Assembly (NCBI GenBank): GCA_943789105.1
Contig: CALSSW010000002.1
Location: 164,950-228,949 of the forward strand
From: an uncultured Ulvibacter sp.
GTDB lineage: Bacteria; Bacteroidota; Bacteroidia; Flavobacteriales; Flavobacteriaceae
Direction: 5' to 3'
DNA: 64,000 nucleotides
The translations under genes were made by a program, and so were the position numbers. Below are positions 60,713 through 64,000 of the stretch, in pieces. The notes beneath the pieces were generated by a model. It saw nothing but the letters and a program-made list of their open reading frames with translations, was not told where the DNA came from and made no database searches. Numbering within the stretch: position 1 is the stretch's first letter; each line of letters opens with the position of its first letter.

Positions 60713-60937
60713 ATAACTTAAGGCGTGTAGAGTACAAAAATACGACCTAAAATCGATAATAGCTGCTTAGACGGTTTCTTTTTATTGTTACAAAAACAGT
60801 AGAAACAACATTTTTTTTGCACTATATAATAGGTTACTTTTGTGCCCAAGATAAAGTAAGGGTTTTTTATGCAGACTCTTTTTTGATCTGGTTTGAAAGA
60901 AATAAACCAGAAAATAACAATCTATTTTTTTTAAGTT

Positions 60938-62254
60938 ATGAGTCCATTTTTAGTTAAAGCGATACAATTATTACTAAGTCTATCTTTTTTAATCGTTCTT
61001 CACGAGCTAGGGCACTTTATACCCGCCAAACTATTTAAAACTAGGGTAGAGAAATTTTTCTTGTTTTTTGATGTAAAGTTCGCGCTATTTAGTAAAAAAA
61101 TTGGAGATACCGTGTATGGTATTGGCTGGTTGCCACTAGGAGGATATGTTAAGATATCTGGAATGATTGATGAGAGCATGGACAAGGAGCAAATGGCCTT
61201 GCCGCCTCAGCCTTGGGAGTTTAGGTCTAAGCCAGCATGGCAGCGACTCATCATTATGCTTGGCGGGGTTACGGTAAACATCATTGTTGGATTTGTGATT
61301 TACATGGGGATTTTACATTTCTATGGACAAGACATCACAACCAACGAGCAACTACCAGATGGGTTTGCTGTGCACGAGTCTTTTAAAGACTACGGCTTCC
61401 AAGACGGAGATCAAATTCTTAGCCTTAACGGCGAGACCTTTGAAAATGTAACAGCTATTAATAAATATTTGTTTTTACGTGATGTAAACACCATAGAGGT
61501 ATTGCATAATACGGGACAAAAGCAAACCATAGAAATGCCAGAAGACATTGGCGCTATAATGTTTGAAAATGACGTGTTAAGACCCTTCACCCAGAGAGTA
61601 GCTCCAATTTTGGGTGTAATTGGAGACAAGAGTTTTCCAGCGGCGGTGGCAGGATTTAAACTAGACGATACTATTTTGGAGGTAAACGGAACACCTATTG
61701 TATTTTGGCATGAATTCCAGAACCTTGTAAAAGAAAACGGACAAAAAGAAAATGTGTTTTTAATATCTCGTGATGGAGCGCAGCTCACTTTAAAGGCAAC
61801 TCCTAATGAGACAGGACAAATAGGGCTTATGCCATATAGCAGCTCTATACGCAAGGAGTATACCCTTGTAGAGAGTATCACAGGAGGGGTTGGGTATGGT
61901 ATGGACGTCTTGAAAGATTATGTAACTCAGTTTAAGTATGTATTCACTAAAAAGGGAGCCTCACAAGTTGGTGGTTTTGGAGCCATTGGAGGCTTATTTC
62001 CAGACACCTGGGACTGGACAAGTTTTTGGCAAACAACAGCCCTTATCTCTATTATTTTAGCCTTTATGAATATCTTGCCGATCCCTGCGCTGGATGGCGG
62101 GCATGTGATGTTTTTATTATATGAAATGATCAGTGGCCGTAAGCCCAATGATAAATTTATGGAGTATGCCCAAATGCTTGGGTTTTTCTTGCTTATTGCA
62201 CTGGTTTTATTTGCCAACGGGAATGACATCTATAGATACTTCTTTGGGAGCTAA
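60938..62254 (+). CDS. rseP: RIP metalloprotease RseP
   Basis: LHELGHFIPAKLF zinc site, PDZ regions, NILPIPALDGGHV. Confidence 0.97.
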   Translation: MSPFLVKAIQLLLSLSFLIVLHELGHFIPAKLFKTRVEKFFLFFDVKFALFSKKIGDTVYGIGWLPLGGYVKISGMIDESMDKEQMALPPQPWEFRSKPAWQRLIIMLGGVTVNIIVGFVIYMGILHFYGQDITTNEQLPDGFAVHESFKDYGFQDGDQILSLNGETFENVTAINKYLFLRDVNTIEVLHNTGQKQTIEMPEDIGAIMFENDVLRPFTQRVAPILGVIGDKSFPAAVAGFKLDDTILEVNGTPIVFWHEFQNLVKENGQKENVFLISRDGAQLTLKATPNETGQIGLMPYSSSIRKEYTLVESITGGVGYGMDVLKDYVTQFKYVFTKKGASQVGGFGAIGGLFPDTWDWTSFWQTTALISIILAFMNILPIPALDGGHVMFLLYEMISGRKPNDKFMEYAQMLGFFLLIALVLFANGNDIYRYFFGS

Positions 62255-62270
62255 AAAAAACAAAAAAGTA

Positions 62271-62301
62271 TTTGCCGCAGATAAAAATTAATTTATATTT
62301 G
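62271..62301 (+). promoter_or_regulatory. tRNA-Asn promoter (TTTG-N19-TATATTTG)
   Basis: -33 at 62271-62274, -7 at 62294-62301. Confidence 0.65.
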
Positions 62302-62386
62302 CACCCGCCCAAGTATTGTAAGGGTTTCAAACACTTTAAAATTGGGCATTGCTAGAGACAATAGTCTTTATTTTTCTATATGAAAT

Positions 62387-62463
62387 TCCTCTTTAGCTCA
62401 GTTGGTTAGAGCATCTGACTGTTAATCAGAGGGTCCTTGGTTCGAGCCCAAGAAGAGGAGCCA
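62387..62463 (+). tRNA. tRNA-Asn (anticodon GTT), CCA encoded
   Basis: TCCTCTT...AAGAGGA acceptor stem, AGCTCAGTTGGTTAGAGC D-arm, CTGACTGTTAATCAG anticodon arm, GGTTCGAGCC T-arm. Confidence 0.97.
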
Positions 62464-62471
62464 TATTAGAC

Positions 62472-62500
62472 AGGAGGTCATTTTTGACCTCCTTTTTATT
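62472..62500 (+). terminator. Intrinsic terminator after tRNA-Asn
   Basis: AGGAGGTCA-TTTT-TGACCTCCT + T-run. Confidence 0.85.
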
Positions 62501-62583
62501 TTTATTCCTCCGTAAAACCTTGCTGGCCAACATAATAGACTTTATCTCTGGAGTGAAAATGTTGTTGAGCAACTTATAATGAT

Positions 62584-62622
62584 AAAACGGTTATACTTTT
62601 ATAGTGTAGCCGTTTTTTTGTA
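62584..62622 (+). terminator. Second terminator-like hairpin
   Basis: AAAACGGTTATAC...GTGTAGCCGTTTTTTT, two G-U wobbles. Confidence 0.55.
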
Positions 62623-62677
62623 TTAATGACGTAAAGATGTCGTTTTATAATTTTAACCTAAAGAGTAGTTTTGCTTC

Positions 62678-63151
62678 ATGGAATATAAAAACATTATTAA
62701 AGAATTAAGACTAAGACAAGGTTATACTCAAGTTGACTTGGCTGAACTAAGTTCTCTTTCATTGAGAACTATTCAAAGGATTGAGAATAACGAAGTGGAG
62801 CCAACTCCATACTCCTTAAATCAAATAGGAGAAGTTCTTGGGGTTAATTTAAACGAACTTAAAAACAACATTATGAAGCAAAAATCAAAATCAACAAATT
62901 CGTGGAACATTTTATTACACCTATCTTCAATTTTCGGAATAATAACAACTTCCATTATTTGGGTAATTTTTAAAAGAAAAGATGAAATAATTGAATTTCA
63001 GGGAAGGGATGTTATCAATTTTAAATTTAATTGGATTCTCCTTTATATCGTATTTGGAGTGGCCTCGTTACTAATAACCCAATCTTGGGCTTTACTCATA
63101 ATTGCCTTCAGTTTCCTTGTATTCAATTGGATTAATTATCTCAATATATAA
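62678..63151 (+). CDS. HTH (XRE) regulator fused to DUF4870-like membrane domain
   Basis: KELRLRQGYTQVDLAELSSLSLRTIQRIENNEVEPTPYSLNQIGEVLG; C-terminal TM region with EFQGRDVINFKFNW. Confidence 0.88.
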   Translation: MEYKNIIKELRLRQGYTQVDLAELSSLSLRTIQRIENNEVEPTPYSLNQIGEVLGVNLNELKNNIMKQKSKSTNSWNILLHLSSIFGIITTSIIWVIFKRKDEIIEFQGRDVINFKFNWILLYIVFGVASLLITQSWALLIIAFSFLVFNWINYLNI

Positions 63152-63269
63152 TTCCGTTCGGGTAGCTAATAACAAAGACTATACTTATCCCATTTTCATT
63201 AGACTCTTAGGTCACCAATAGATGAGGTTGTGCTGCAACTTTGAATAATAGGGGGAGCGAAAATTAGAA

Positions 63270-63297
63270 GCCTTCACAGCAATGTGAGGGCTTTTTT
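63270..63297 (+). terminator. Terminator-like hairpin in non-coding stretch
   Basis: AGCCTTCACA-GCAA-TGTGAGGGCT + T7. Confidence 0.6.
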
Positions 63298-63387
63298 TAT
63301 AGGCTCTAACCAGTTGTTAAACCTTCTAAAAGGCTTACACTACTTTTATCTATACAACTCAAAGAACAGTATAAAACTACTAAAAAT

Positions 63388-63409
63388 TGACAGACATTTG
63401 ACAGACATT
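63388..63409 (+). repeat. Tandem duplication 2 x 11 bp (TGACAGACATT)
   Basis: Exact direct repeat. Confidence 0.9.
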
Positions 63410-63444
63410 TAAGTTCTTTTCGCCTTTTACAATCTTTAACAACC

Positions 63445-63461
63445 TATGTTGTGCCAACATA
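63445..63461. repeat. Inverted repeat TATGTTG-TGC-CAACATA
   Basis: Perfect 7-bp arms, 3-nt spacer. Confidence 0.7.
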
Positions 63462-63486
63462 TCTGCTCTAAAGAGGAATTTAAGAA

Positions 63487-63517
63487 AGAAAAAACCCCTA
63501 CTAAATAGTAAGGGTTA
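63487..63517 (-). terminator. Terminator of the BspA-like pseudogene
   Basis: Minus strand AACCCTTACT-ATTT-AGTAGGGGTT followed by TTTTTT. Confidence 0.7.
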
Positions 63518-63528
63518 TAGGGAGTTAT

Positions 63529-64000
63529 TTAAGGAGTACAGTTAGTAAAGTTAGGTTGAGGTAGTGTCCAAGATGGAGCGCCATCGCTGAAATTAGTACA
63601 TTCGTAACACTATCAACAGACCAAGAACTTAAGTCTTGGTTGAAAGCTTCAGCAAGAGCGAAACATATATCTCGCATATCGATTCACATCGTTTACTGGT
63701 ATCCCAATTACTTATGTCTTGGTTGAAAGATGTTGCACCGATTAAACATACCCCCCATATCCGATCACATTACTCAACATCCCAAGTGCCCAATAGGTTG
63801 AGTTGAAGGATGACGCACTATCAAACATCTCGTTCATATATCTGACAGAGCTAACATCCCAGAAACTTAAATCTTGATTAAATGCAACTAAATTTCCCCA
63901 GCCAAACATCTCCTCCATAGTTGTAACATTGCTAACATCCCACCCACTAATATTGTCATTAAAAGAAATGTAGAAAAATGGGTTTTCCATATTCGTTATT
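63529..64000 (-). pseudogene. BspA-like (DUF285 repeat) surface protein, frameshifted 3' end, extends beyond window
   Basis: WDVSNVTTMEEMF / FNQDLSFWDVSSV repeats in one frame, then LGTWDV, ATSFNQDISNWDTS, AFNQDLSSWSVDSVTN, and terminal ECTNFSDGAPSWTLPQPNFTNCTP* in shifted frames, with internal stops. Confidence 0.8.

Noticed and set aside
61411-61881. 156-aa minus strand ORF in rseP
   Set aside because: Antisense shadow of a conserved gene
1-64000. CRISPR arrays, transposases, rRNA operons, prophage genes
   Set aside because: Looked for regular repeats and characteristic proteins; none seen

Overview
This 64 kb window is a gene-dense, AT-rich chromosomal segment from a member of Bacteroidetes, most likely a flavobacterium. 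Evidence: gldH, TAnnTTTG-type -7 promoter elements, SCOT-type CoA transferase, DUF4837 and DUF4175 proteins, and a BspA-like repeat protein. Most of it is housekeeping: ybeY-mnmG, holB, pgk, yicC-gmk-nadD, recA, trhO, ricT-gldH-PBP1A, scoAB, a nearly complete protoheme cluster (hemA-C-D-E-x-x-hemF-hemB diverging from araC-hemH, with hemJ further on), mntR plus a Mn/Zn ABC transporter, feoAB, SCO, rseP and one tRNA-Asn. Points worth a second look: (1) two perfect parS-like palindromes (TTGTTCCACGTGGAACAA) bracketing mnmG; (2) an ECF sigma factor followed by a protein that appears to join an anti-sigma-like N-terminus, a TM helix, a long periplasmic linker and an outer-membrane beta-barrel (dual-membrane anti-sigma architecture); (3) both permeases of the metal ABC transporter carry winged-helix-like C-terminal tails; (4) a TonB plug protein with no barrel; (5) palindromic operator candidates at recA and mntR; (6) a 52-aa FeoB-associated Cys-rich protein missed by the ORF track; (7) a decayed BspA-like pseudogene downstream of tRNA-Asn, with an inverted 14-bp copy of the tRNA 5' region. 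No CRISPR array, transposase, rRNA or phage module was seen. Product names come from reading the supplied translations; no database search was run.
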